Translations under genes and position numbers: made by a program
Source of the DNA: Pantoea sp. At-9b
GTDB taxonomy: Bacteria; Pseudomonadota; Gammaproteobacteria; Enterobacterales; Enterobacteriaceae
NCBI RefSeq assembly: GCF_000175935.2
Contig: NC_014837.1
Coordinates: 3,596,001 to 3,660,000, forward strand
Length of the DNA: 64,000 bases
Reading direction: 5' to 3'
The notes under the pieces: model-generated
The model's database searches: none
What the model was told of the DNA's origin: nothing
Seen by the model: only the letters and a program-made list of their open reading frames with translations
Shown here: positions 1 to 8,785 of the stretch, piece after piece
Layout: every line of letters starts with the position of its first letter
Numbering within the stretch: the first letter of the stretch is position 1

Positions 1-294
1 ATGCGCGATGGACGCCAGCGAGTTCATTGAGCAGGGCGCAATCAGCATGCCAAGGGTTTTGAACGAGCCGCTGGAGATCGAGGCACCGAGGTTGCTGATG
101 CTATGCACCTCATCGGCCAAATCGGTGATCTCCTGCCGCTGCCATGCCGTTTCCATCGAACGCGTCACCTCTGCGCCCTTGGTCACGACCAGATGCACCT
201 CAATATCCTGATCGCGTAGCAATTGCAGCGCCTTCATGCCGTACTGAAAACCGGATGCACCACTAATGCCGACGATAATGCGCCTTCTGCTCAC
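1..294 (-). CDS. UbiX-like flavin prenyltransferase, N-terminal part (runs off the left edge)
   Basis: This is the first 98 residues of a UbiX/Pad1/VdcB-type flavin prenyltransferase, which makes prenylated FMN for the UbiD-type decarboxylase encoded just upstream. The start is a GTG at 292-294 with a GAGG-like ribosome site 7 nt before it. The N-terminal Rossmann-like motif [10 protein letters not shown] and the later segment [15 protein letters not shown] are typical of the family. It follows the decarboxylase stop by 11 bp, so the two are translated from one message. In the B. subtilis bsd and related vdc operons the UbiX-like gene usually comes first; here it comes second. The rest of the gene, and any small third subunit, lie outside the window. 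Confidence 0.9.
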   Translation of the reverse strand, partial: MSRRRIIVGISGASGFQYGMKALQLLRDQDIEVHLVVTKGAEVTRSMETAWQRQEITDLADEVHSISNLGASISSGSFKTLGMLIAPCSMNSLASIAH

Positions 295-305
295 TACAAC
301 CTCAC

Positions 306-1787
306 TTACTCAAAATCGGGAAGGAAACGTTTTACATCTACTTTTTTGAACTTAGAACGCTCGAAGTGGGCTTTCAGATGCCACGGAACGGTGCAGTCAA
401 AGATGGTTTTGGTGGTCATGCCTTGTTGGGTGATGCTGGCGCTGTAGGCCGGATCTTGTGATGGATCAAGCGGATGGCAACGCACTCCGGCGATGGTGGC
501 GATATCAACATCGCCCTGGAAACGCGTCTGCATCGCCCACAGGATGTCGTCGGTGTCGAACACATCCACGTCGTCATCCACCAGAATGACGTGCTTCAGT
601 TCAGAGAACGCGGCAAAAGCGATCAGGGCAGCCTGGCGCTGACGACCTTCATCCACCGGCGAGGATTTTCTAAACTGGATCACCGCCAGCAGTTTGCCGC
701 CACCCGAAGTGTGCGCATTGACGTTGACGACCCGGCCTGGCATCGCACGTTCCAGCATATCGAGAATACTGGCTTCGGTCGGGATACCCGCCATGCTGAC
801 GTGCTCGCCGCTTGGGCCAAGGGTGGTTTGCAGAATGGGGTGTTTACGGTGGGTTACCGCTTTCACCTTGATGACCGGCAGCTCGGCTTTCGCTTCGCCG
901 GTGTAACCCGGGAATTCTGGCATCGCTTTGCCGGTGTTGGTGTTCTGATCTTCACGCACCCGCACGTTCGGCAGCAGTTCGCCTTCAATCACGATTTCAG
1001 CGTGTGCAATGGCTTTCTCGTTGATGCTGACACAGGGGGCCAGTTCCACCGGTTTGCCACGTAAGGCACCGGCAATGCTCAGCTCGTTAAAGCCCAGCGG
1101 GGTTGTTGGCGGCTCAAAGCAGGCAGCAATTTCGATCGCCGGATCAACACCGATACTGATGGAGATCGGCAAGGGTTTACCGGCTTTTTCGGCTTTCTCA
1201 CGGAAGGCATCGATATGGCGGCCAGGGGTCAGCCACATCGAAAGTTCGTCGCGGCTCTGGATACACAGACGGTGGATGGTGATGTCCGACTCGTGAGTTT
1301 CCGGATCGGAGGCGTAGCACATCCCCATGGTGAAGTAAGGGCCGGCATCCTCTTCGGTATTGGTCGGCGCGGGCAACAGGGTACGCAGATCGAAATTCGG
1401 GTCTTCCGCGTAATGCACCACTTCCTGGCACAGCGGTTTCTCGCTGGTCACCACGGGCGCAACCGCGTGATGGACGGAATCTTTCAGCAGAAAACCGAGT
1501 TTTTCCGGCGCACAATCCAGCAGATGCCCCACACGTTCACGGGTAGACATCAAACCGGTGACCACGCGTACATCAGGAAAACCTTTGACCTTGTTGAACA
1601 TCATCGCCGGGCCTTTGCGCGTCGGACGTTCACAAGTCCCACCGGCACCGACATAGCGATACACGCCAGAGAGTTCCGCATGCGGATCGACTTCGGTATC
1701 AGTACTGACGAATTCGCCTTTCAGGCTTTGCAGCAATGCGATCGCCGAACGTAGGTCATGTACCGGCTGTTTTTTTGTTTCAGACAT
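306..1787 (-). CDS. UbiD-family non-oxidative hydroxyarylic acid decarboxylase
   Basis: A 493-residue UbiD-family decarboxylase that needs prenylated FMN and probably removes CO2 from a hydroxybenzoate-type acid (4-hydroxybenzoate, vanillate, gallate or similar). It resembles the large C subunit of the Klebsiella/Bacillus/Enterobacter hydroxyarylic acid decarboxylases, both in length and in motifs such as [49 protein letters not shown] and [20 protein letters not shown]. The start ATG at 1787 has a good AAGGGAGAAG ribosome site; a longer reading frame upstream has no such support. It is followed by the UbiX-like gene. The exact substrate cannot be read from sequence. Confidence 0.9.
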   Translation of the reverse strand: MSETKKQPVHDLRSAIALLQSLKGEFVSTDTEVDPHAELSGVYRYVGAGGTCERPTRKGPAMMFNKVKGFPDVRVVTGLMSTRERVGHLLDCAPEKLGFLLKDSVHHAVAPVVTSEKPLCQEVVHYAEDPNFDLRTLLPAPTNTEEDAGPYFTMGMCYASDPETHESDITIHRLCIQSRDELSMWLTPGRHIDAFREKAEKAGKPLPISISIGVDPAIEIAACFEPPTTPLGFNELSIAGALRGKPVELAPCVSINEKAIAHAEIVIEGELLPNVRVREDQNTNTGKAMPEFPGYTGEAKAELPVIKVKAVTHRKHPILQTTLGPSGEHVSMAGIPTEASILDMLERAMPGRVVNVNAHTSGGGKLLAVIQFRKSSPVDEGRQRQAALIAFAAFSELKHVILVDDDVDVFDTDDILWAMQTRFQGDVDIATIAGVRCHPLDPSQDPAYSASITQQGMTTKTIFDCTVPWHLKAHFERSKFKKVDVKRFLPDFE

Positions 1788-1872
1788 ATTCTTCTCCCTT
1801 AACGCTTCAGAGTGAATGCGATGAGGGAAAAGTAGCGCTGAATAATGGCGGGAAAAACTACCGTTTATATTT

Positions 1873-1947
1873 ATCACCCAAACCTTTTCGGTTTGGATGA
1901 TATTTATGCAACATCTTTGTTTTTATTTGTTTATTTTAATTAAACAA
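1873..1947 (-). promoter_or_regulatory. Inverted repeats in the decarboxylase leader
   Basis: Two inverted repeats lie between the PadR-type gene and the decarboxylase. One has 12-bp arms at 1873-1884 and 1890-1901 with one mismatch; the other has 7-bp arms at 1927-1933 and 1941-1947 in very AT-rich DNA. They are placed where an operator for the decarboxylase operon would sit, but the first could also be a transcription end for the upstream operon. No recognised consensus was matched. Confidence 0.35.
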
Positions 1948-1983
1948 TATTGCAACAAAATAGGGGGTAAAAAGAGATGAAGA

Positions 1984-2523
1984 TCAACTCTTTGCGATTT
2001 TTTCCGCAGCTTCATTCAGCGCCGCAATCACAATATCGAGAGCTTCTTCAGAAATATTTTCCTGCGCCAGGCGATGATTCAGGGTGAATTTAATATTGTG
2101 AATTGCCTGTTCCACCGCCGGGATGCTGCGATTATTCACCAGAATCGCCAGCGAGGTTAACCGCCCAATAATGGTGTCCACATTTTCACGGTTTTCTGCC
2201 AGCAGCGCCCGACCGCTGTCGTTCAGCGTGTAAGCCTTACGCGACTCTTGCGCATCCACCACGCGAATAGCGTCGGTCTCTTCCAGCAGCGTCAGATTGG
2301 GATAGATAATACCAGGACTGGGGGAATATTCCCCTTTGGAGAGCTCTTCAACCGATTTGATCAACTCATAGCCGTGAGCGTCGCTCTGAGCGAGGAAGTG
2401 CAGCATTAACAGGCGAATATCGCTGGCATCAAGCATACGTTCTCGACGCTTTTTGCGTGCGCCCGCACAAAATGCACGCTGTGCGTGGTCGCCGTGCCAG
2501 GGAGAATCGCGATGCTGTTTCAT
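1984..2523 (-). CDS. yqjI: YqjI-like PadR-family transcriptional regulator
   Basis: A 179-residue PadR-family winged-helix repressor. The segment HGYELIKSVEELSKGEYSPS and the following GIIYPNLTLLEE match E. coli YqjI, the nickel-responsive repressor of yqjH. YqjI has a long His-rich metal-binding N-terminus; here the N-terminus is short and holds only a few His/Cys residues (HRDSPWHGDH...C), so metal sensing may be weakened or different. I chose ATG 2523 because an AGG-rich ribosome site precedes it. It follows the YqjH-like gene on the same strand, whereas in E. coli the two genes are divergent. It probably regulates its own operon and possibly the adjacent decarboxylase genes. Confidence 0.8.
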   Translation of the reverse strand: MKQHRDSPWHGDHAQRAFCAGARKKRRERMLDASDIRLLMLHFLAQSDAHGYELIKSVEELSKGEYSPSPGIIYPNLTLLEETDAIRVVDAQESRKAYTLNDSGRALLAENRENVDTIIGRLTSLAILVNNRSIPAVEQAIHNIKFTLNHRLAQENISEEALDIVIAALNEAAEKIAKS

Positions 2524-2615
2524 TGCCTGCCTGAGGGGTCGGTTAAGGGAGGTTGATAGTAGTCTGCCGCCTGGCAAAATTCAACACAGGCGGCAACCGG
2601 ACAGGCAAGAGTCGG

Positions 2616-3404
2616 TTATTTCTGATGCCAGTAGGCGACGGCGCGTACAAAATCGGTATCCGCACCACGGCGCTGGGTGAAGTAATCGCTCAGCAGTTTC
2701 ACCGCCTCGCCTTCCCCGGTCAGCCAGATAAAGTACTCCTCGCTGGGGATCGAAATCTTATCCAGCTTCGCAATGAGCGCACCGAGATTATCGCTCTGCA
2801 TGGTGCCGCTACCCAACCAGCTAATATTGACGCCGTCGAGGTCGCCCAGATAATCACGGCCAGTGGCTTCATCGACAAACGCCAGCAGGTGCACCTCCTG
2901 CGCTGCCACTTCAGCCAAACGGCGTTTAATCGCTGGCAAGCCCGTCTCGTCAAAGACATAGATTTGGCAGCCATAATCAACCGGCACCACACAGGAACCG
3001 CGTGGGCCACCCATCGCCAGCTGGTCGCCCGGCTGCGCGTCGTTAGCCCAACTACTGGCGACACCGCCATCGTGAATATAGAAGTCGAGGGTCAGCGTAT
3101 CGACACCGTTAAACGCCAGTGGCGTGTAATCACGCGCGGCCGGACGCACACCCGCAGGCCATACCACGCCCTCGTCGGTCATGGTTGGCAGTGCCAGCAC
3201 GCTGCCCGGTTCCGGGAAGAACACTTTGATGTGGTCGTCATAAGAAGGCGAGTTGAAACCGGCCAGATCGCTGCCGGTGAAGACGATGCGCCAAAATTGC
3301 CCAGCGATACGGGTTTTACTTGCCACGGTAATGTGGCGGAAACGCAGTTCATTACGCACGCGACGGGGCGCGCGCGGGTTGTCCGTAGAGGTCTGTTTTC
3401 TCAA
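2616..3404 (-). CDS. yqjH: YqjH-like NADPH-dependent ferric-chelate reductase
   Basis: A 262-residue siderophore-interacting protein of the YqjH/ViuB type, an FAD enzyme that reduces ferric chelates in the cytoplasm to release iron. The FAD-binding stretch RDYTPL near residue 95, the DFYIHDGGVASSWA motif and the C-terminal YFIWLTGEGEAVK and RAVAYWHQK closely follow E. coli YqjH. The start is a TTG at 3404: the nearby ATG at 3409 reads straight into a stop, and a GGGAG site precedes the TTG by about 9 nt. It lies 20 bp after the SDR gene and 90 bp before the YqjI-like gene. Confidence 0.88.
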   Translation of the reverse strand: MRKQTSTDNPRAPRRVRNELRFRHITVASKTRIAGQFWRIVFTGSDLAGFNSPSYDDHIKVFFPEPGSVLALPTMTDEGVVWPAGVRPAARDYTPLAFNGVDTLTLDFYIHDGGVASSWANDAQPGDQLAMGGPRGSCVVPVDYGCQIYVFDETGLPAIKRRLAEVAAQEVHLLAFVDEATGRDYLGDLDGVNISWLGSGTMQSDNLGALIAKLDKISIPSEEYFIWLTGEGEAVKLLSDYFTQRRGADTDFVRAVAYWHQK

Positions 3405-3424
3405 GTCATATCTCCCTGCGAGGA

Positions 3425-4150
3425 TCAGCGGAGCATAATGCCGCCGTCCACCGCGATTTGTTGTCCGGTAATAAAATCGTTTTGTATTAAGAACAGATAA
3501 GCGCTGGCGAGTTCGCCAATTTCTGCGGTACGGCCCAGTGGAATAATTTCAGCAAAATGCTGGCGGGTCTGTTCCACCTGTTCCGCCGCTTGCTGCCGCC
3601 AGAACGGTGTCACCGTCCAGGTGGGCGCAACACAATTCACCCGTGCTTTGGGTGCCAGTTCCACCGCCAGTCCTTGTGCCAGTGACACAATGCCCTGATT
3701 CCCGACATAGCTGGCGCAGGCATCCTGGGCGCGACCACCCGTACCGGCAGTAAAGGTCAGAGAACCGCCCGCCCGCACTTTTTCTGCCGCCAGTTTGCCA
3801 ATCAGCACATTGGTGAGGAATTTCGAGTAAATCACTTTCTCAATCAGCGCCATGTCGGCGCTGAGGAAACCGCCGCCCATGGCATCGCCAACCATCGAGA
3901 CCAGATGGTCGAAGTCAGCAAGCTGTTTAAACGCACTGCGCAGTGCGTCATGATCATGCGCATCGACGGTTAGCGTCGCCACCTCAGCGCCCTGCTGTGT
4001 CAGCGTGGCTTGCGCCTGTGCCAGACGCTCAGCGTTACGTCCGAGAATCGTCAGTTGCGCGCCCTGCTCTGCCGCCCGTTGCGCCACCTGCAAGCCGATG
4101 CCGGAGCTGCCGCCAATCACCACCAGATGTTTGCCCTGTAATGATGCCAT
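3425..4150 (-). CDS. Atypical short-chain dehydrogenase/reductase
   Basis: A 241-residue SDR-fold protein with a clear nucleotide-binding motif (GGSSGIG, residues 13-19) and the usual C-terminal VDGG. The catalytic centre is unusual: in the expected YxxxK position it reads YVGNQ, so the lysine is glutamine, and the position of the catalytic serine is occupied by alanine or threonine in TAGTGG. It may bind NAD(P) without the classical chemistry, or use other residues. It is translationally close to both neighbours (10 bp after the GlcG-like gene and 20 bp before the yqjH-like gene) and has a good GGAG ribosome site. The substrate is unknown. Confidence 0.85.
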   Translation of the reverse strand: MASLQGKHLVVIGGSSGIGLQVAQRAAEQGAQLTILGRNAERLAQAQATLTQQGAEVATLTVDAHDHDALRSAFKQLADFDHLVSMVGDAMGGGFLSADMALIEKVIYSKFLTNVLIGKLAAEKVRAGGSLTFTAGTGGRAQDACASYVGNQGIVSLAQGLAVELAPKARVNCVAPTWTVTPFWRQQAAEQVEQTRQHFAEIIPLGRTAEIGELASAYLFLIQNDFITGQQIAVDGGIMLR

Positions 4151-4160
4151 TCCCTACTCC

Positions 4161-4604
4161 TTAGAAGGCGGCCAGCGCTTCAGCCGCCAGTTCAGCCACC
4201 AGCGAGTCGTTCGCACCGTGTGCTCCGCTCACACCGACCGCACCGATCACTTCACCATGCAGCCACAGCGGAATGCCCCCTTCCAGCGGCGTCACGCCTG
4301 GTGTCGCGAGAAAGCTGGGGCTGCCGCTGTTGATAAAACTCTCAAACTCTTTCGAGGGGGCGCGCAGCAATGCGGCGGTGCGCGCTTTACCCTGTGCGAC
4401 ACTGGGGCTGATACCAATTGCCGCATCGCTGCGGTCAAGACTGACCAACTCACCGGCGCGGTCCACCACTGCCACACTGATATGCCAGCCATGTTGTGCG
4501 GCGGTTGCCAGCGCTGCCGAGATAACGGTGCGCGCCGCCGCCAGCGAAATCGAGTGATACGTCTGGGCCAGCACTGCGCTGGTCGATTCAGGTTTTTTTT
4601 CCAT
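4161..4604 (-). CDS. GlcG/HbpS-family heme-binding-like protein
   Basis: A 147-residue protein of the GlcG/HbpS (DUF336) family, with typical segments SVAVVDRAGELVSLDRSD and LEGGIPLWLHGEVIGAVGVSG. Some members (HbpS) bind heme or act as redox sensors; others sit in glycolate or diol metabolism loci with no proven role. It is the first gene of an operon with an SDR, a ferric-chelate reductase and a YqjI-like repressor, so a role linked to iron or redox is reasonable but inferred. There is no signal peptide. A run of eight A residues lies just after the ATG, a site that could slip. Confidence 0.85.
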   Translation of the reverse strand: MEKKPESTSAVLAQTYHSISLAAARTVISAALATAAQHGWHISVAVVDRAGELVSLDRSDAAIGISPSVAQGKARTAALLRAPSKEFESFINSGSPSFLATPGVTPLEGGIPLWLHGEVIGAVGVSGAHGANDSLVAELAAEALAAF

Positions 4605-4639
4605 TATTTTGCCTCGCGTCGGGCGTCAGAGGCCCACGC

Positions 4640-4687
4640 ATGAATCAAATATGAAAGCGAAACTCATTCTCATCTGACGCCGTCAGA
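4640..4687 (-). promoter_or_regulatory. Candidate promoter/operator of the GlcG-SDR-yqjHI operon
   Basis: A perfect 7-bp inverted repeat (4673-4679 and 4681-4687) sits beside the segment GATGAGAATGAGTTTCGC, read on the minus strand. That segment looks partly like a Fur box (NATWAT-type repeats) but matches imperfectly. Given the iron-related genes downstream, Fur or YqjI control is plausible; neither is shown. Confidence 0.3.
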
Positions 4688-4758
4688 ATAGTTATGATAT
4701 ATCTTAAGCGCAATGCCGAAAAATGCTATTCCGCGTAAGAAGATATATCCGGGCATTC

Positions 4759-4780
4759 GTAGCGGCGCGTTTTATCGCGC
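4759..4780 (+). repeat. REP-like palindromic unit, single copy
   Basis: One half-unit of the window's common repeat, GTAGCGGCGCG followed by TTTATCGCGC. Paired copies lie at 9.8, 13.6, 18.8, 20.9 and 29.5 kb. Confidence 0.7.
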
Positions 4781-4801
4781 GGAATTTCGTGCAGACTGAT
4801 T

Positions 4802-4838
4802 CCCTCATCCCGGCCTTGTCCCGCCAGCGGGAGAAGGA
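4802..4838 (+). repeat. Single copy of the CCCGC-hairpin repeat
   Basis: The flank CCCTCATCCCGGCC followed by a GTCCCGCCAGCGGGAG hairpin is an isolated, slightly degenerate copy of the element that is tandemly amplified at 15.0-15.3 kb and 63.7-64.0 kb. Confidence 0.6.
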
Positions 4839-4908
4839 GAAGTGCAACCTGTTTACTTCACAACGCCCGCGCATACACAGCTTTACACAGCAGACCTTTC
4901 TCATTTCA

Positions 4909-4941
4909 ATAGCAACTGCTATAAAGTATAGCAGTTGCTAT
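4909..4941 (+). promoter_or_regulatory. Two tandem MntR-like boxes before sitA
   Basis: A perfect 15-bp inverted repeat (4909-4923 and 4927-4941, 3-bp spacer) resolves into two copies of ATAGC-N4-GCTAT, at 4909-4922 and 4928-4941. This is the core of the enterobacterial MntR operator (E. coli mntH: ATAGCAAAGGCTAT). The boxes begin 19 bp apart, so two MntR dimers would sit on nearly the same face of the helix, just ahead of sitA. Confidence 0.75.
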
Positions 4942-4977
4942 ATTAGAGCGTTTTTCAATCACTTCAGGACTGACGGT

Positions 4978-5880
4978 ATGAAAATGATGAGAGGAATAGT
5001 GCTTGGCACGCTGCTGAGTACGTTGTTCACCCCGGGCGCGATGGCCAGCGAAAAACTAAAGGTCATCACCACCTTCACCGTGATCGCCGATATGGCGAAA
5101 AATGTCGCCGGGGATGCCGCTGAGGTCAGTTCGATCACCAAACCGGGAGCAGAAATTCATGAATATCAGCCGACGCCGGGCGATATTAAACGCGCCCAGG
5201 GTGCCCAACTGATTCTCGCTAACGGTATGAACCTTGAATTGTGGTTCCGTCGTTTTTATCAGCACTTAAAAGATGTGCCCGAAGTTATCGTCACCCAGGG
5301 CGTGACGCCAATGGGCATCACCGAAGGCCCGTACAACGGTAAACCCAATCCTCATGCCTGGATGTCACCCGATAATGCGCTGATTTACGTCGATAATATT
5401 CGCGACGCGCTGGTGAAATACGATCCAGACAATGCGGCGATCTATCAGCGCAACTCCGCCGCTTACAAACAAAAAATCACTGATACGCTGCAACCGCTGC
5501 GTCAGCAGGTGGCACAGCTGCCAGAAAATAAACGCTGGCTGGTATCGAGCGAAGGCGCATTTTCCTATCTGGCGCGCGATTTAGGGCTGAAAGAACTCTA
5601 TCTATGGCCCATCAATGCCGATCAGCAAGGCACACCGCAGCAGGTACGTCGGGTGATTGACCGCGTGCGTGCGGAACACATCCCTGCGGTGTTCAGTGAA
5701 AGCACGGTATCAGACAAACCCGCGCGTCAGGTGGCTCGCGAGACGGGCGCGCATTACGGTGGCGTGTTGTATGTCGATTCGCTGAGCGGCCCTGATGGCC
5801 CGGTACCGACCTATATCGACCTGCTCAACGTCACCACCCGCACCCTGGTGCAGGGTATCCAAGACGGTATCAAGGAGTAG
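4978..5880 (+). CDS. sitA: Manganese/iron ABC transporter, periplasmic binding protein
   Basis: A 300-residue cluster A-I metal-binding protein that captures Mn(II) or Fe(II) in the periplasm for SitBCD. A signal peptide ends near AMAS (about residue 23). Expected metal ligands are visible: His61 in EIHEYQP, His126 in NPHAWMSP, the Glu in VFSES and Asp267 in LYVDS. I chose the ATG at 4978 because it begins the signal peptide; the upstream open frame crosses repeats and the operator. It is followed 2 bp later by sitB, and MntR-like boxes lie just upstream. Confidence 0.95.
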   Translation: MKMMRGIVLGTLLSTLFTPGAMASEKLKVITTFTVIADMAKNVAGDAAEVSSITKPGAEIHEYQPTPGDIKRAQGAQLILANGMNLELWFRRFYQHLKDVPEVIVTQGVTPMGITEGPYNGKPNPHAWMSPDNALIYVDNIRDALVKYDPDNAAIYQRNSAAYKQKITDTLQPLRQQVAQLPENKRWLVSSEGAFSYLARDLGLKELYLWPINADQQGTPQQVRRVIDRVRAEHIPAVFSESTVSDKPARQVARETGAHYGGVLYVDSLSGPDGPVPTYIDLLNVTTRTLVQGIQDGIKE

Positions 5881-5882
5881 TC

Positions 5883-6704
5883 ATGACACAGGTGCCAGCG
5901 ATTACCGCTGCTGCGGTCAGCGTCACTTACCGTAACGGGCATACCGCGCTACGTGAAGCCAATTTCAGCGTGCCTGGCGGCTCGATCGCCGCGCTGGTCG
6001 GGGTTAACGGTTCCGGTAAATCGACGTTGTTTAAGGCGGTGATGGGCTTTGTGCGTCTGGCACAGGGGGAGATCCGCATTCTCGGCATGCCCACGCGCCA
6101 GGCGTTGCGGCGCAATCTGGTCGCTTACGTGCCACAAGCCGAAGAAGTTGACTGGTCCTTTCCAGTGCTGGTTGAAGACGTGGTAATGATGGGACGGTAT
6201 GGCCATATGGGGACGCTGCGCATCGCCAAAGCGCGCGATCACGCTATCGTCAATGCCGCCCTGGAACGGGTTGATATGCTGGCCTTCCGTCAGCGCCAGA
6301 TTGGCGAGCTATCCGGTGGTCAGAAAAAACGCGTGTTTTTGGCACGAGCCATTGCGCAGCAAGGAGAAGTCATCCTGCTGGATGAGCCTTTCACCGGGGT
6401 CGATGTGCAGACCGAGGCGAAGATCATCAGCCTGCTGGGTGAGCTGCGTGACGAGGGCAAAACCATGCTGGTATCAACCCATAACCTCGGTTCCGTCACT
6501 GAGTTTTGTGATTACACCGTAATGGTGAAAGGCACGGTGCTGGCAAGCGGCCCCACCGCCACCACCTTTACGGCGGAAAATCTTGAGCGCGCCTTCAGCG
6601 GAGTGCTGCGCCATGTGGTGCTGAACGGTTCAGAAGACCGTATTATCACCGATGATGAGCGCCCGTTTGTGTCACCTCTGCCACCGGGCAGCGAGAGGGT
6701 CTGA
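5883..6704 (+). CDS. sitB: Manganese/iron ABC transporter, ATPase
   Basis: A 273-residue ABC ATPase that powers the SitCD permease. It has Walker [10 protein letters not shown] near residue 38, the signature LSGGQKKR, Walker B VILLDEP and a switch histidine in STHNLG. Its length and its place between sitA and sitC are usual for the family. It starts 2 bp after the sitA stop with an AAGGAG site inside the end of sitA. Confidence 0.95.
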   Translation: MTQVPAITAAAVSVTYRNGHTALREANFSVPGGSIAALVGVNGSGKSTLFKAVMGFVRLAQGEIRILGMPTRQALRRNLVAYVPQAEEVDWSFPVLVEDVVMMGRYGHMGTLRIAKARDHAIVNAALERVDMLAFRQRQIGELSGGQKKRVFLARAIAQQGEVILLDEPFTGVDVQTEAKIISLLGELRDEGKTMLVSTHNLGSVTEFCDYTVMVKGTVLASGPTATTFTAENLERAFSGVLRHVVLNGSEDRIITDDERPFVSPLPPGSERV

Positions 6705-6706
6705 CG

Positions 6707-7579
6707 ATGCAATGGCTACTGGAACCCTTCAGCTACCAATATATGCTGAACGCCATGTGGGTGTCGGCGCTGGTCGGCGGCTTGTGCGCCTTTCTCTCCT
6801 GCTATTTGATGCTGAAAGGCTGGTCGCTGATTGGTGATGCGCTGTCGCATTCCATCGTGCCCGGCGTCGCCGGTGCCTATATGCTCGGTTTACCCTTTGC
6901 TCTCGGTGCCTTTCTCTCGGGAGGGTTGGCGGCAGGCAGTATGTTGTTCCTCAACCAACGAACCCGCCTGAAAGAAGACGCCATTATCGGCCTGATTTTT
7001 TCCTCGTTCTTCGGCCTCGGGCTATTTATGGTGTCGCTTAACCCAACCGCGGTGAATATCCAAACCATTGTATTAGGCAACATTCTCGCCATCGCCCCCG
7101 CCGATATCCTGCAACTGACGTTGATTGGCGCAGTCTCCATTAGTGTGTTGTTTTTCAAATGGAAAGATCTGCTGGTGACCTTTTTTGATGAGAACCATGC
7201 GCGCGCCATCGGGCTGCATCCGCAGCGGCTGAAACTGTTGTTTTTCACCCTGCTGGCACTCTCTACCGTCGCAGCGCTGCAAACTGTCGGTGCATTTCTG
7301 GTGATTTGCCTGGTGGTCACGCCGGGAGCGACTGCGTGGCTGCTGACCGATCGTTTCCCGCGTCTGCTGGCTATCGCCGTTACCATCGGTAGCGTCACCA
7401 GCTTTCTGGGTGCCTGGGCCAGCTATTACCTTGACGGCGCCACGGGCGGTATCATCGTAGTGGCGCAAACGCTGTTGTTTTTACTGGCGTTTATCTTCGC
7501 CCCGCAACAGGGTCTGCTGGCGCAACGCCGACGCGCACGCAGCCATCAGGAGGATGTCGATGCTGACGTTGCTGCTTGA
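6707..7579 (+). CDS. sitC: Manganese/iron ABC transporter, permease
   Basis: A 290-residue inner-membrane permease of the metal-ion ABC-3 family with about eight hydrophobic segments. It begins 2 bp after sitB and its last 20 bases overlap the start of sitD. The segment SHSIVPGVAGAYMLGLPFALG near residue 46 is typical. SitC and SitD are paralogous and form the heterodimeric channel. Confidence 0.95.
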   Translation: MQWLLEPFSYQYMLNAMWVSALVGGLCAFLSCYLMLKGWSLIGDALSHSIVPGVAGAYMLGLPFALGAFLSGGLAAGSMLFLNQRTRLKEDAIIGLIFSSFFGLGLFMVSLNPTAVNIQTIVLGNILAIAPADILQLTLIGAVSISVLFFKWKDLLVTFFDENHARAIGLHPQRLKLLFFTLLALSTVAALQTVGAFLVICLVVTPGATAWLLTDRFPRLLAIAVTIGSVTSFLGAWASYYLDGATGGIIVVAQTLLFLLAFIFAPQQGLLAQRRRARSHQEDVDADVAA

Positions 7580-8402
7580 ACCTTTCCAGTTTGCTTTTAT
7601 GAACCAGGCCTTGTTGATTGCGCTGGTGGTGGCGATTCCCTGCGCGTTGTTATCGGTATTTCTGGTGCTGAAAGGCTGGGCCTTGATGGGCGATGCCATG
7701 AGCCATGCGGTGTTTCCCGGGATTGTGCTGGCGTGGATACTCGGCCTGCCGCTGGCACTGGGGGCGTTTGTTGCCGGGGTATTTTGTGCCGTCGCCAGTG
7801 GTTATCTGAAGGACAACAGTCGCATCAAGCAGGATACGGTGATGGGCATTGTCTTCTCCGGCATGTTCGCGGTCGGGCTGATTTTGTATATTGCCGCCAA
7901 ACCGGAGGTGCATCTGGATCACATCCTGTTTGGCGATATGTTGGGTATTACCCTCGCAGACATGGTGCAAACCACGCTTATCGCGGCGGTGATTCTGCTG
8001 ATCATGGCAGTGAAATGGCGGGATTTTTTGCTGTTCTGCTTCGATCCACAACAAGCCCAGGCCAGCGGATTACGCACCGGCTGGTTGCATTACGGCCTGC
8101 TGTGTATGGTCGCGTTAACCATCGTCGCCACCATGAAGGCGGTGGGCATTATTCTGTCGGTATCACTGTTGATTGCGCCAGGGGCGATTGCGCTGTTGCT
8201 GACCCAACGCTTTTCACACGCGTTGCTGGTGGCGGTGACGATAGCGGTGCTGGTTTCGCTCAGCGGCGTGTATCTGTCGTTTTATCTGGATAGCGCACCT
8301 GCGCCGACCATTGTGGTGTTATTTGCCCTGGTGTTTATCGTCGCGTTTATCCGTGCCAGCCTGCTGGCGCGGCGCGCTGAACGGCAAACGCTGCAAACTT
8401 AG
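7560..8402 (+). CDS. sitD: Manganese/iron ABC transporter, second permease
   Basis: A 280-residue paralogue of SitC (compare SHAVFPGIVLAWILGLPLALG). I chose the ATG at 7560, not 7554: the AGGAGG site at 7548-7553 touches the first ATG but lies 6 nt before the second. The last gene of sitABCD; it meets a small convergent gene at its stop codon. Confidence 0.93.
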   Translation: MLTLLLEPFQFAFMNQALLIALVVAIPCALLSVFLVLKGWALMGDAMSHAVFPGIVLAWILGLPLALGAFVAGVFCAVASGYLKDNSRIKQDTVMGIVFSGMFAVGLILYIAAKPEVHLDHILFGDMLGITLADMVQTTLIAAVILLIMAVKWRDFLLFCFDPQQAQASGLRTGWLHYGLLCMVALTIVATMKAVGIILSVSLLIAPGAIALLLTQRFSHALLVAVTIAVLVSLSGVYLSFYLDSAPAPTIVVLFALVFIVAFIRASLLARRAERQTLQT

Positions 8403-8608
8403 TTTTGCAGCGCGTCGTTGTGACCACACTCCAGCATGCCGCCATTGTTCTGCGGTAACGGGTTATCCCCCGAAATTTCATGCTGCTGGCAAGTCTGGTG
8501 CGGGTGCAAACCGGCTGGCGGTGAGAACGGTTCGGAGAGCTGAGCGCCAGCAATAGCCGAAAACGCGGTCAGCGCTGTCACAAGGAACAACGGTATAAGT
8601 CGCATCAT
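8399..8608 (-). CDS. Small predicted secreted protein of unknown function
   Basis: A 69-residue frame with a convincing signal peptide (hydrophobic residues 4-18, cleavage likely after AGA near 22), leaving a mature peptide of about 47 residues with two Cys and several His. An AGAGAAG ribosome site precedes the ATG. It overlaps the sitD stop tail to tail by 4 bases. I do not recognise the family; nearness to sit suggests, but does not show, a metal link. Confidence 0.5.
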   Translation of the reverse strand: MMRLIPLFLVTALTAFSAIAGAQLSEPFSPPAGLHPHQTCQQHEISGDNPLPQNNGGMLECGHNDALQN

Positions 8609-8745
8609 TTTTCTTCTCTTTAGTGGTCCGGGCTGGACCAGGAATGCAGGTGATTATTCAGCCTGATTCAGGGGCGTCAGGGTTTTACGCGGGGGATCAG
8701 GTTTCGATGGAGAATTTTACGCCGCTCAGGGGAAGTATTTTATAA

Positions 8746-8779
8746 AATCGTGCGGTTTATCACAGATAACCGCACGATT
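8746..8779 (-). terminator. Terminator after the Rob-like gene
   Basis: Perfect 12-bp stem (8746-8757 with 8768-8779) 6 bp beyond the stop of the minus-strand regulator, followed on that strand by a T-rich TTTTATAAAA tract. Confidence 0.7.
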
Positions 8780-8785
8780 TATGCA

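Noticed and set aside
474..1754. Long plus-strand frames opposite the decarboxylase
   Set aside because: Antisense to a well-conserved UbiD-family gene; no ribosome sites or family features.
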